Of a DNA stretch of 64,000 nt, positions 22,927 to 34,325 are shown in pieces. The stretch is from contig JBANDB010000008.1 of the NCBI GenBank assembly GCA_037576215.1, forward strand, positions 62,001-126,000, written 5' to 3'. Every line of letters starts with the position of its first letter. The stretch's first letter is position 1. The notes beneath the pieces were generated by a model. The model saw only the letters and a list, made by a program, of their open reading frames with translations, had not been told where the DNA came from and did not search any database. The DNA comes from Armillaria gallica (taxonomy: Eukaryota; Basidiomycota; Agaricomycetes; Agaricales; Physalacriaceae). The position numbers and the translations under genes were made by a program.

Positions 22927-23114
22927 CGATCGCGCTGTCTGGCTCGTTCGGCGAGCTCCCGCAGCGTCTGCGAGAGTTGGTAGAGGAGAAATTGTAGGAG
23001 GATTAGGGCGAATAGGTTTAGGAGTGCGAGTCGCAACGCGGTGAGGTTGACTGGGGTCACCGGCGTGGTCGTTGTCATTTCGATAATCGTTGTCGTTGCG
23101 TATTCCTGGGACAT
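22923..23114 (-). CDS. Gypsy ORF A: 63-residue predicted membrane protein
   Basis: First ATG after the 5' LTR (58 nt downstream on the minus strand). It encodes a Thr-rich N-terminus, one strongly hydrophobic segment at about residues 25-46 (LLNLFALILLQFLLYQL) and a short charged tail (RELAERARQRDR). It has the shape of a single-span membrane micropeptide; family unknown. Its stop TGA overlaps the ATG of ORF B in ATGA. Being the first frame on the transcript, it may work as a small protein, as an upstream ORF that sets how much ORF B is made, or both. Confidence 0.5.
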   Translation of the reverse strand: MSQEYATTTIIEMTTTTPVTPVNLTALRLALLNLFALILLQFLLYQLSQTLRELAERARQRDR

Positions 23115-23157
23115 GCGAAACCCCTTCGGCGAGCGGTCAAGGGTTTCGATTTAGAGA

Positions 23158-23170
23158 AGCTTTGAGCTAA
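23158..23170 (-). other. Self-priming primer-binding site of the gypsy element
   Basis: One base inside the 5' LTR, the minus strand reads TTAGCTCAAAGCT. This is an exact 13-nt complement of AGCTTTGAGCTAA inside the LTR (23337 to 23325 on minus), which lies 32 nt downstream of a TATA box. It matches the Tf1/sushi type of self-priming, where the 5' end of the transcript folds back as primer. I did not find an obvious tRNA 3' end match. Confidence 0.72.
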
Positions 23171-23171
23171 C

Positions 23172-23517
23172 TGTTATGACCGGACTCGGGAATAACAGAC
23201 TAGGCGTCTAACGCGCGCTATCTCTCACTTTGGATAGGGCGATAGAACCGTGGCGTCTGCTACAGCGAGGCGATGATCGTTAGACTCTCGGCAAGCGGTG
23301 GGAGAAAAGTTCGGGTATATAAACTTAGCTCAAAGCTGGGTTACGTCTACAAGCGATGCTACTTATATAGGGTATTCGGAGGTCTAATAATAGTATGGTC
23401 TAGCGGCTTCGCAAGAAGTCTTGGGGTTGGAACGTTGGGGTATGCACCGAGATGCCGAATGGCCGAGGTGCCGGATAAGATAAGATAACAAATGAAATAA
23501 ATCGTGAAATCGTAACA
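23172..23517 (-). repeat. 5' LTR of the gypsy element
   Basis: 346 bp, TGTTA...TAACA, carrying the promoter on the minus strand. Differs from the other LTR only at 23217 (G here, A there). Confidence 0.95.
23325..23369 (-). promoter_or_regulatory. LTR promoter: TATA box and predicted transcript start
   Basis: On the minus strand TATATAA begins at 23369. The sequence AGCTTTGAGCTAA, complementary to the primer-binding site, begins at 23337, 32 nt downstream. Spacing and self-complementarity together point to transcription starting at or very near 23337. The 3' LTR holds the same sequence. Confidence 0.65.
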
Positions 23518-23522
23518 CTGAT
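23518..23522. repeat. Target-site duplication, right copy (CTGAT)
   Basis: Exact repeat of 15053-15057, flanking the right LTR. Confidence 0.93.
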
Positions 23523-24639
23523 GACCTTCAAATCCAAGGAGATATTGTTTGTACAGCAGCTATAGTGAGACCACGAGTCAAATTACTGATAAGAATTGTC
23601 GCAGTGATGCCCAGGACTTGGGGAAACTGTACCACTGGAGCGTTGGTACGTTCCAGTTCGTCCGTGATAAGACATTCGCCCAGAACTTCCGCACTTCTCC
23701 GTTTCTTCGTAGCTACGCCCCGTGGCTGTCATCAGCAATCCGCATTCTCTCTCCTGCACCTAGTGCGACGGTTCCACCACATAATACTGAGTTGAGGAGC
23801 AGAAGTTGCGCATGAAAAGACAGTTCCTACGAACCCGTGCAGCGTGATATAGTCTGAGAAGAGTCGAGGCGAGGAAATTGTTCCTGAGCAATGCTAGTAT
23901 GATGAGGAAGTATAGATCGGAATTGTGCTAAAATATCGAGCACTAGGGTCAAATATAAGTGGGATATGATAGAGAGTACATTCGTACTGACTAGTACTGT
24001 GGAAAACTGGCGTCTATGCTGTAGGGTTCCCTCCCAGTGGCCAATAGCTGATTTTATGCACTTCCCAGAGTCTATCTCTTTTCAAGCGATAAAGATACAG
24101 AATAATAGATATACGCACCCAAATCCAACAATCAGTTCCCCAAGGTTCAACTTCCTTCCGCTTTTCCCCACATTGTCGTTGTCATTCCCGTCGCGATGTC
24201 ACCATATTGTCGATATCAATGATACCGCTATAGGAGACTGCGACCTGCAATTTTCCCACATAAGTACAACTGAATTGCCGGCGTGAGGTGACCATTTTCA
24301 TGCCTTAAAAATTCGCTCTCTTAGACTTTCTACTCAGGCTCAAAGCCATGTCTGACCATACTGTCCTTCGCGGTAACTTTCCAGCCAACAATCAGCAAGT
24401 TCAAGAACGCAAATTGTGGAAAATCGTACTGATGTCAACGTCGATGGTGGCTTTGTAGGGAAGCGGTAAACTTCTAAGTGTCTAGGAACGGCGGCGCGTT
24501 CGACTCGTCGTATCGAAATGAAAGTGGTGGCACGAACCCTGGAGAAGAAAGACTTGGGTTCGGAAGACATCGGAGTGTGAATTATCTGATTCTCGGTCCG
24601 GATCGCGCCTCACTGCTACGTAAGGTACTTGATCTCAGG
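23523..24639. other. No gene recognised
   Basis: About 1.1 kb between the gypsy element and the right duplication arm. Short open frames only, with no motif and no repeat found. Confidence 0.45.
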
Positions 24640-26506
24640 CTTGCGAGTTGCGACTTCCGCGTGTACTTACTTCCTGGTCCCCACTCAGCAAGAATCTTAG
24701 ATCTTTTCCCTATAATACTCACTTTTGAATACCCTCGAGCGTCGACGCCTTCCAGCTGATATCCTGCCTAAACATTCCATCTGGCACGATCATAATAGCC
24801 TCCTTAGCATAAGTTTGCAATTGCGAGTGCGCCCATTCCTCATTTCCTTTTCGAATAGACGCCACATACAGGGCCCAGAGGACTGAAGAGAATCATATAG
24901 GATAAACACACAGCATAAAATTTCTGTGTAACCTACCTGAAGAGCCTAGAGGTTGTCCATACTCCCTTGTCCAGTAAGAGCGAAAAAGGAGTCGACAATA
25001 CATTTCATCTGATGGATTTTCCTCGTCTTCTTATCCCGGGAAGACACGCCTAATATGTCTTCCTCCCGTTTCTGACTTACTTTCACTGACGTACCCATCC
25101 TTCTGAAGGACGCACTTTCTTGAAACCAAGGGGGGGCCTCCCCAGTAATTTTGATATTTGCACTGGATGGTCGGGGGACTTACAACCCTGAGTCTCTTCG
25201 CATGGCATGTAACTGTATCAACTTTGCACATGTTGGCAGAGGAAAATAACTATTGGTGAGACATAAGTATAAGCTACGAGCCTCTCATGCTAAAATCTTG
25301 CATGTATTAGGGCGATTTATTCATCAAGATAGGACACTGGGCTCTATCATTTCTTCGTAGGGATTATCTGTACGGCTCGCCTGTAAAAGACGACCAGTAC
25401 CTATAGCGTAGTGGATCTTCCGTGGCGGTGATACATTCGAGCCTCAGGTACATACCACCAGACAGACACCGTTATGTTGTCATGATACCAAGAGATGAGC
25501 TACAATCGGGGTCCATGATGCCTATCCCAAAATTACTGAAGGACGTTATGCGTTGATAGATGTATTCGGGTAATGTATTTCCTTCTGTTGGATTGTAACA
25601 CTGACGCAATACGTGTGTTAACAGCGACAGTGTTTGACACTAAGTATCACCTAAGTATTCAACAACGACAATGTAAATATGTAGGATGTAGGTAACGATG
25701 ATGATGACATCTCGGCGTTTGGACTTTGAATGCGTTGCAAAAGTAGCTGTGTCTAAGCTGTTTCGGAACTTCATTATCCTTCGTTTGCAGGTCAGCAGCA
25801 ATAGCCGCTTCACACAGCTATTTATCGTCTCCATCAGACCAGTTCGAAGCGGTCTTTGCGGGTCGTGTTAATCGCCGGTTTACCTACTATTAGTAAACTG
25901 ACACGCTTTACAGCCCTCAATCACAGTAGTGCTACTACACGTTGACTACACTTCTTTTTTCTAGTAAGCAGCCGTTACCAGTGTAATGGACCCAAATCAA
26001 TGGTTTTGAGAATGTACTCAGGTTCAACTGAGTCCGATATCCCTGTCTCTTTGTTCTCGCGAGATGTACAAAATGACGTGAGCTATTCCAATACAATCGG
26101 TTTTTTTATTTATCAAGTCGATTGCCGCCCGAGTTATTACCGTTATGTATAAAATATTACCCCAGTATAGTAATCCTCGCCTCATATAGCCTTGCTTCTA
26201 TATCCTTGTCGACCTTGATGAATCCCTTACTAACACCATTTCGAGGCGCCCGCTGCACAGCTCTGAAAGACTCGGCCTAGACGACCAGGCTACCTCAGAC
26301 CTGACTAGCTCTAATTGGTGGTAGCACCTGCGTATATCCGAGAATGATGATAATAGATACATGGAAGCCACATCTTCACTGATTTATTACCATTCCACGA
26401 CCAAGTACTCCCAAGGAATAAAGGTCTACCTAGCCCTATTTTCCAATTAATACAACAATACCATAATGATCTTTCAAAACTGTCTTCACAGCACTTAGAG
26501 GATGAT

Positions 26507-28150
26507 CTAACACCAAAGGCGTTCCTTCTTCCGGTTTCCAGCCACAACAGGAGTCTGGGAGTCCCATTTCGGGAGCGCATTGATAAGGTCGACATAAGTA
26601 GATCCTTCGTTCAAGACACCAGATGTAAGGGTCTTCACGAGTGCCGAAGTGAAAACCCCCCGGTATCCATGTCCATCCTGCTCCGTCTCTTTGGCCAACT
26701 GGTAGTCCCGACATGCGGCCAAAACGATGTGGGACCCCATGTCAGGTAACCACTTCTTCTCCCACACATCACGATATCCGGACCAACCTCCCATGGAATC
26801 TTTCGCGCAGTCAAGCATTCGAACAAATGTCTTTTGCCCCAGCGGCCGGGTGGCGCGCACACTCCCTTCTTGTGGTGCCTTCGTTGCGCCGCCAGAATGG
26901 CAGCAATCCAGTATGACAGTTATGTAGGCGCCTGTCATCTGGTGGATCTTGGCTAGGATATTGTTTATCTCTCGGTCGCTAATGTCGGGAATGTGGGCCC
27001 CATTTTCAAGGGAGTCGCGGTCAATCGGGCAGATTGCTTCTATAGGACAGCGGTCCTTGTGGAATTCCACTTCTAAAGCGGAATCGAGGGCTGAGGACGT
27101 TTTCCAGGAGGAATCTGTGTCTCCAAAGATTGCGCGGCGACAGTCTAGACATTGGTAGCTCGAACCATGCCCCGAGAAGAATATGATGATGCTGTCTCCC
27201 TTTTTTATCTCGGAGTTGGTGGCGAGTCCATGAAAGGTATTCAAGATATTGGCTCGAGTAGGACGGAGAGCATCACCTGGGATATGTTCAGAAGACGTGT
27301 CGGATCGTTCTCCAAGAAGCAGCTTGATTTGTGTCTTTGGCACGCCTAAAGTATCCTTCATCCAATCTTCCATTGTCTTCACATCCGAAATGCAACCGAG
27401 CAATGAATCCTTGTACCCATTAATGCCGATGAGTACACCCCAAAACCGATGTCCGTTGAGGGGTTTCGCACCAGGGAGTGACTGTAACAATGTCAATCAG
27501 CGCGAGAGTCTACCGGTGGTGCGAGGCTTCGCTTACTTTAGGATTAGAGGATCGATTTACAACATCGGATATGACTTGTGGGAGGCGTAGTGCATATTTG
27601 TAGGATTGTTTAAGGAGTTCAGCAAGTCGTTGATGGGGTGTATCTTGGAGATGCTCTTCGTGGTCAGTATGTGCCTCCTCCGTACGTTGCATCAGGGGGT
27701 CTTCTGCAAGTGTATCACTAGCCTGAGAAAATGTTATAGTATACGCAAAAGAATGACATCGACCAGCACTTACTGAGTGTGGATCTACCGAAGCAAAGCC
27801 CTTCGCCGAAGTATTTCCTTTCCGTATTAAATCGTACAGAAATCGTTGATACTACAACCAATTGGTCTACCTCATCTTGAAGCAAGTGGAGCGGAACGTA
27901 CAATCGAAAAATCGTGGTGGAATGTCACCACGGCACCCCATAGCTTCGCCAAGAAAGGCTGAAGTCGCCGTAGAATATTAGTGAAGGTGAGAGCGTCGTC
28001 TCCGAGTGCCAACGTTGCCGGGTCAGCGTATGATGATAGCCCTTGATTGAAAGGGGGGTTTTCGAAGGGCTCCTGATCAGCTGGATTCGTGGAATGAACA
28101 TTAAGCTCTGCTGAGCTAACTACTCTTCCCGTTCTTTCCTTGGGCGGCAT
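26507..28150 (-). CDS. Caspase-like (peptidase C14) protein, copy C
   Basis: Inverted paralogue of copy A with the same gene structure. Proposed exons on the minus strand are 28150-27902, 27722-27537 and 27481-26507 (introns of 179 and 55 bp, both phase 0), giving about 469 residues. Exon 3 holds the full C14 domain: VLIGINGY, catalytic His in FFSGHG (codon 27167-27169), catalytic Cys in ILDCCHSGG (codon 26900-26902), closing TPVVAGNRKKERLWC. Between His and Cys lies the block EAICPIDR ... IPDISDRE shared by all three copies. Donor GTACGT of intron 1 is stronger than the GTTCGT of copy A. Exon 2 is 23 codons shorter than in copy A. The frame is intact despite an old duplication, which argues for selection on both copies. 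A role in regulated cell death is inferred from the family only. Confidence 0.8.
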
Positions 28151-29499
28151 CAAGGTAAAAACAGAGTCAAAGAGGAAGGCTATGTGCTTTGCTAAGCGAC
28201 CACCGAATATCCAAAATGAGCGAAGACAAAATGTAAAGATACTCTAATCCGCGAGACACACTCAATAGTGTGCTTAAAACGGCGTGAGCCTTTGTGGCCA
28301 CAGCACATGGCACGCCATGGCAGGGCTGTGGACCCGGCCGTTCCTTATTGGGACCTTGTGCTGGTACCAATACCTTGGTGATCGCTTTGATTTAGGTAAG
28401 GCGTACAGTGCCGGCGGGAAGGATCACTTTGTTCGTAGCAGTGATCCACTGAATTTCAGTCCTGTCACCTCAACAAGGCTTGTTAGCGCTGAGGTTTGGT
28501 ATCTGTTTTCTGAGTTTCTTGAGCATAGTTGATCCGTGTTGACCATAGGGAGTTGATAGGGAGAGCTCATATGCCTGGAAAATTTAGTATCGAGTCACAA
28601 TATCACAAAGTCACAGTTTCGTATGTCGGTAGACTGTTTCGAGTCCTGCCTATCGTTTGTACTTCATCGATTGGACGGAAATTAATCCAATATAAACTTT
28701 TAGAACATTCTCAGACAAGGAAGATACATTTTGAAAGTATGCATGATCCTAGGCTTTCTTCTGCAATAAATTTAGGCGACACAGCCACCCAGTATATCTC
28801 TTTATGCAAACAATGTCGCATAAGTGATCTTTGAAAGGCGCTTTTAACTGTTTTATGAAGGAATACCTAGATAGGTGAAGCAGCGGTCTCTTAGAGAGGA
28901 TGAGTTTCCTCGTGGGTTGGTGCTTTTCGAGGCCGAGTGATAGGTGTTGGGCGTTGAGGATCTGCAAAAATATTTGAATCATATCAGAAGTCACAAGGCA
29001 ATATAAGACTTGCAGAAGAACTCAGAGCCGAATAAGAGTATAAATTTCATGATGTATATTCGCCTTGGGAGCGTTTGCATAAGAAGAGCTCCTCATCGGA
29101 CGTGTATTATCAGTTCCGACAGATGGTCATTCGATATTACACCATGATTCGTTGCAGATGAGTCTATTAGGGGAGGGGGGTCAGAGTAAGCGATGATGCG
29201 TCGATCATTAGAACGGTTATGAGAACGATCATGGTCCTGCTACACCATCGAAATACTTCTGCAAATCCCATGGTGACTTCGCTTCCTCCGATTACGCAAG
29301 GCCAAAATTGTCCCTTCCCGACTGCGATCGGTGCCCAGAAAAACTGCGGACAATGGTTCCCCGGGACGAAAGATCGCTGCCGGCATAGTCATCCATTTTC
29401 CCCACAACCGACATAAGCTCTTCCGACAATCACCATCTCGCTGTCCTTTCCTCTATACAGCGGCAAACGGAAATTTACTAGGAGGTCAGTATGTGTTGG

Positions 29500-29930
29500 T
29501 TGTATTAGTTTCCTCGCAGGTATCCCACAGTACCACGATGATCGAGCATAGCAAATCGACTTGCATCGAAACGATCACCAGCAATTGATTAAGAAAACAG
29601 AGTCTGCTCTTCCTCATTCCGAGCTCTCTGCACATTTTTAATACAACCAACAATGATTGATTGAATGTTCCGACCGGCGGGGGCGCGGTATGTAGGCATT
29701 TCCGCACATGACATAGATACTCAGCTGGAATGCACCTCGAGGCGATAAAAGGAAATACGTTGAAGGAATGAATAGGTCTGATGAAACACATTTAATGAGA
29801 ACACCGGAGGATCCGTGCTGCTGTTCCACGTACGAGAACATTTTGAACATCAGGACAACGGAGAGATCCGTAGATGATATGTCCCAAGGTACCTTCTTGA
29901 CCCATCCTTAGACCATTGACTGAGATCATC
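29500..29930 (-). pseudogene. Decayed coding-like segment, right copy
   Basis: Partner of 1055-1509. Minus-strand frames include KVPWDI, TDLSV and GNAYIPR but shift frame before the end. Family not recognised. Confidence 0.3.
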
Positions 29931-30969
29931 TTTGTCTCCTTCGCAGCTTTACCTATAGGGATGTCGGTGCCCATAATCTTTGGTTCTTCCGTAAGGGATA
30001 TTACCGAGGCTGTCCCTCTTTGTGTTCATGTCGTATTTAAGTATATGGTCCTAGATAAGCACCGGGAAATTGCTGTCACCGTCTTACTTTCAGGCAACGG
30101 CAATTGAGAATGGCGCTTAACGATCAGCTGTCCTCAACACTTGTTTCTCAACGTTGTCAAGGTACATGCTGCTTGCATACGTGTGCATGTACTTGCGCGA
30201 TTCTCGGAGAACTTTCGGCGCTTGTTACCCTTCCATCATTCCTGGACGAACAGACTGATCTCAAAGTTCGTTATTTTCTTCAGAAACTCGGCTGAAAATG
30301 AAATAATTTTGCCCTTTCAATGTGTAAGCGATTGGCACCGCCGGTCATCGAGACAATAAAGCTATTCAAAACATCGATATGACCCGGGCGCTTAAGGAAG
30401 ACGGCACAGCTTTGGAACCCGGGTTGAATCCAGTGTGACTATTTTTTTGCATTCATTATTAGAAGCCTGGATTCCCTGCGTATGCGTCAATACAAATATT
30501 GTTGCCGTACAGGCTAATTACTCTCCCTTGTTAGCAAGATTGATAAAATTCGAGCCTGTTCGTCTTTCCTTTTCAATAAACCTTCAGCCGGAAGCCCGTC
30601 TAAGACCGAACTAGCATGTTTTCGAATGCGACAGGCCGCAGGTCGATCAAGACGTAGGTTTTGTTAAAGGTACGCATTGATGTACGTACCGTTCAATGTT
30701 CTTGAAGTTCCCTCCATCATTCTTACTTTTCTAAACTGACCGGGTACCTACTTGGATTTGAATCGACCATATTGATCTTTATGTAACCCCTTCTCCCGGG
30801 GCGAAGAACCGAGATACTTCTAAATTCTCCCATTTTTGACGACACCTCAATCTAAAGGATTACCCTATAACCACGACAGGACGCAGTGATGGAAGCATAG
30901 AATTAGGTCGCGCCGTTTTGTACCATCAGTATTCCGCAATTGTTCTACTTGGTGATGGTGCTATCAACT

Positions 30970-31200
30970 CGATGTGCGTGGACGTTCCCTGCGAAGCCAA
31001 GATCAGCTCTGCTCAGGTAGGAACATTATTCAACATGACGTACCACCGAGATAATGTAATTACCACGTTCTGTAATTCCTGCCCTTACCGTAGCGTTCAG
31101 GCATCTACGTCCACTGACGAAATGACAAGGAGCTGGGAGAATCGACTAGCGTGATCTGACAATCGGACGAGGCGGAAACTACAGGGACTGATGAGTTTCG
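30970..31200. repeat. Dispersed repeat, partner of about 60110-60330
   Basis: Shares GTTCCCTGCG, CAGGTAGGA and nearby blocks with 60115-60180 in the same orientation. Decayed; element type unknown. Confidence 0.45.
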
Positions 31201-31639
31201 GAAGTTCAGGAGGAAGGCGGATATTATATACCATTTGCCTGTCAGCTTTGCATACGCATTGCACGTAAAAGGACTCCTTGGGCAGCCCGTAATATTCTTG
31301 GCAGACAACAAGTTCTGCAATCCTAATGAGACGGTGCTGAAAGCTAATTTAATTGACAGTGAGCAAAGGGACAAAATACAAGAATAAGGGCGCACCTGGA
31401 TACCTTGCGACGTGGATCCATCCGTACCTCCGTGTGTAAGGGTGTCGACCATCAAGGTCACGTAACTTGATGGGACCAGATCGTTTGTGGAAACGGTGGT
31501 CTTCAGCAGAGACTGCACGACCGAATCTTGACGAGGATGTGCAGCCCCGTTCATCCCGTTTTTTCCCCCGCGACGATGGAACGAAAACAGGTGTGGCCAA
31601 ATGACCGCAGACTGGAGTCGCGTGGCTTAAGAGCTCAGT

Positions 31640-31985
31640 GAACACTCGCTGTAGGTCGTGTTAGGCGACTTGTACGGATATAGTAAGCAGACACACCGTA
31701 GTTTTCCCAATTTTGTCTCCTTACGATCACGACTCCGTATACCTAGGTCATATCTTCATTCTTGAAGCCGCCATGGAAGAATTTACAGGCACCGTGGCAT
31801 TATCCTATAAAGTAAAATGAAGCGACAAAGGAAGACTAAAACTTGATCGGGGCAAGCTCCACCGGGTCGATGAGTTGGTCAGAGTCACAGAATGGGCAGA
31901 TGGTGAGAGGATGAGGGCGAGAACGGAGGTGGCCACGGGAATCAACAAACATCAATAACGCCGGCGGGAGCGGGCCGCACCTTCA
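31640..31985. repeat. Dispersed repeat, partner of 33945-34325
   Basis: Shares GTGTTAGGCGA, AAGCAGACACACC, GGGAATCAACA and CGGGCCGC blocks, in the same order and orientation, with 33945-34325. The two copies lie about 2.3 kb apart and are strongly diverged. Confidence 0.5.
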
Positions 31986-32559
31986 GTACTCTTTTGTTGT
32001 AGGTCTTACTAGTACCAAAATTTTGGTCGTTGTACACGGAGCAAAGACGGAGTGATGCTGGTATTTTCCATTCAAAACCAAGCGACCCAATGGATAAGAA
32101 ATATTCTCACTGTGATGTATTACGTTCATCGTCTGACTCTCCGTTGGGCGGCAAAGCATACAGCAAAAAATGAGTGCTAGGCCAAACTCAAACATTGCCT
32201 GTTTTGACCTATTCAATGGAAAGTATCTGGTACCAGACGATTAATAAAGAAACCCTGGAAGACTTCTATTGAGGCGCTTACAGATTTCCTCCGGCACCGT
32301 TCCCTGACTGCGGAAGATTCTTTCCAACGTGAACACACAAGATGTTTATCCAACATGTTTCGGTTTTGTACCCGCCCATCGGCGTACGAACTGGTGGCTA
32401 TATTGATGTGCGACGTGCTGGCACAAACAGGAAGCTCTCGATGTCCATCAGCAACCAAGGAAGCGAAAACCTTGCCTTCCTTGCTCTCTCTTATGAAATA
32501 CATACATGTTGGCTGGGCCCTCCTATTAACCGTACGCACATCGCAGTATCTGAAAGGAT

Positions 32560-33620
32560 GATAAACAACTTCAGCTCGCTCGAGATGGACGAGCTCACCA
32601 TAGCAGCAGCATTATTTCCTCCGACTGTCTCCCCTTCTTCTCCGTCCCTCTCACACGCCGTCTCTACATGTTCAGCTTGTCAGGGTAGCCAAGCAATGGG
32701 AAGATAACTTGGGCTTGAGGCCGCTCCGCTCTCTGCGGAGGAAATGATTGGCGCTGAATATAATATGAACTCGGTTCCGGTTCTTGGCGAGGCGGATCAT
32801 CCCTATCCAGGGCGCAAAATTGGAGAAAGAGAGGGATAGCAAGGAATATTGTAGGCTCAACGTTTACGCCGGTCGAGGTTGATTTGAACTCGAGCTAGGA
32901 AGGCAAACAGGAATCTCGGAGTCGACTTCGAACGACGACGAATCTGTCCGAACAGGTGTGGGAACTGTGCCCATCTCTTCCCGAAGGACACTCCAAAATA
33001 TGCTAGAATAAAAAGGAGAAGCCAACAAACCCATGCAATTTCCGACGCCTTACAACACTGCATAGGAAAGGATAGAAGTATGATAAGTTATTCTCGAAAA
33101 ACGAAAGACAGCACGCATAACTGTAGGTTGAGAAGAGACTCCCGAACTCTAAATGTATATCCATCAGTCAGCTTGTCGTGCATGAATAGACCGACGACTA
33201 ACCAAGGGGCATCTCTCCAACTCGGCACCGCTCATTTCGCCCCGAATATCCTCCTATCAGATTCGTTTCCGTGAAGCCTTCTAACCACCGGCTGGCGGTA
33301 CCCCGGTCCACACGTCCAAATTGCGATGTGTCATTACAGCGTGTGACAACATGTGAGAAGCAACACAGTCAACCCTGGTAGATCTACGGTGATTATGCAA
33401 GTGAAGGACCATAACCTTCCAGACCCATCAGCCGCTGGAAAACGGGGAAAGGGAAAACATACATTCTGCCGTGCCGCCACACTTGTGGTTATTCCGACGT
33501 CAATCAAAAGCCAAACTTAAATTCAGAATCCCGAAAGGCTGTAGGTACGCCATGCTGGACACAAGAAATCTATGAGCCCAAAGTCAAAATAAGCACTGAT
33601 CACGTACCTTAGATCGACGA
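32560..33620. repeat. Dispersed repeat family D, copy 1
   Basis: Aligns colinearly with 57180-57538 plus 59290-59790. Shared blocks include TTCAGCTCGCTC against CTCAGCTCGCTC, CTCTCTGCGGA, GGAGGCAAACAGGAATCT against the close variant at 57416, and TATATCCATCAGTCAGCTT. The other copy is split by a 1.63-kb insertion. No coding capacity recognised. Confidence 0.65.
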
Positions 33621-33944
33621 CAGTGGTGAACCGAAGGCAGTCGAACTTACTCGATCCTAGAAGCAAGGATTTGTTGGTCTGGATAGCTAGGGATGGACGT
33701 AAGGAGAAGTAACAAAGGAATGGATACGACGTACCTGGATGGCTCGTGAAATAAGCAGATCCATGATGCCATGCGGATTCCCCTTTACCATCTCCATACA
33801 GGTTTGCTATTTCACTCCATGCCGTGACGGACCGCAGGAGATGGCAGACAGACACCACCGCAGAGATTTCGGTTATCCTCTCATCTCCTAGCTCGCTCGA
33901 TGATGCAATCCAGGGGCCGTCTCGAGAGCTGCCGAGTCAGGCTC

Positions 33945-34325
33945 CTGAAGGTCATGTTAGGCGAGTCAGTGCATGGATGGCAAGCAGACACACCACGACA
34001 TTTATGCACACAAAACTTCGATCTAAGTCCTCCAACGACATCTCTTCATGATCGCCACTCAGTAGGTCGCAAGTGTTGATTCTAAAGTATATCCGGCGTT
34101 CGAGAGTTCAATCGCAGTGGGCACCATGGCATCGTCCTATCTGATCCCCAAGTCATTACAGAAGAAGCGATAAGAATCGAAGGGAGCAAGCTCACCTTCG
34201 TCGGCTGGTCAGCGGGACAGACTACAAGGCGCATGCTGAGAGGATGATCGATGATGGGAGAGAGGATGGGAGCTATGGGAATCAACACACCACAACAACC
34301 AAGTCAGTAGGCGGGCCGCCGGCCG
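33945..34325. repeat. Dispersed repeat, partner of 31640-31985
   Basis: Second copy of the block described at 31640-31985. Runs up to a GC-rich end (GGCGGGCCGCCGGCC). Confidence 0.5.

Larger units (their letters stand above)
15058..23517 (-). mobile_element. Ty3/gypsy chromodomain LTR retrotransposon (8460 bp, young)
   Basis: A complete element, coding strand minus. Order along the minus strand: 5' LTR 23517-23172, primer-binding site, ORF A, ORF B, gag, ORF C, pol (protease, reverse transcriptase, RNase H, integrase, chromodomain), polypurine tract, 3' LTR 15403-15058. LTRs are 346 bp, start TGTTA and end TAACA, and differ only at 15103/23217 (A/G). The target duplication CTGAT is perfect. 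Integrase before a C-terminal chromodomain places it in the chromovirus clade of Ty3/gypsy, which inserts preferentially into heterochromatin. Its only obvious defect is one in-frame TGA in pol (17198-17200). The element is richer in GC than its flanks, so many frames stay open on its plus strand; these were treated as shadows. Confidence 0.95.
24640..29930 (-). repeat. Right arm of the inverted segmental duplication
   Basis: Reverse-complement partner of 1040-6900. In its own minus-strand order it carries the decayed segment (about 29.9-29.5 kb), the ATCACTTATGCGAC block (about 28.8 kb), the caspase leader and gene (28150-26507) and the downstream block at 24760-24655. The 24.8-26.5 kb part is mostly too diverged to align by eye. 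Confidence 0.72.
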
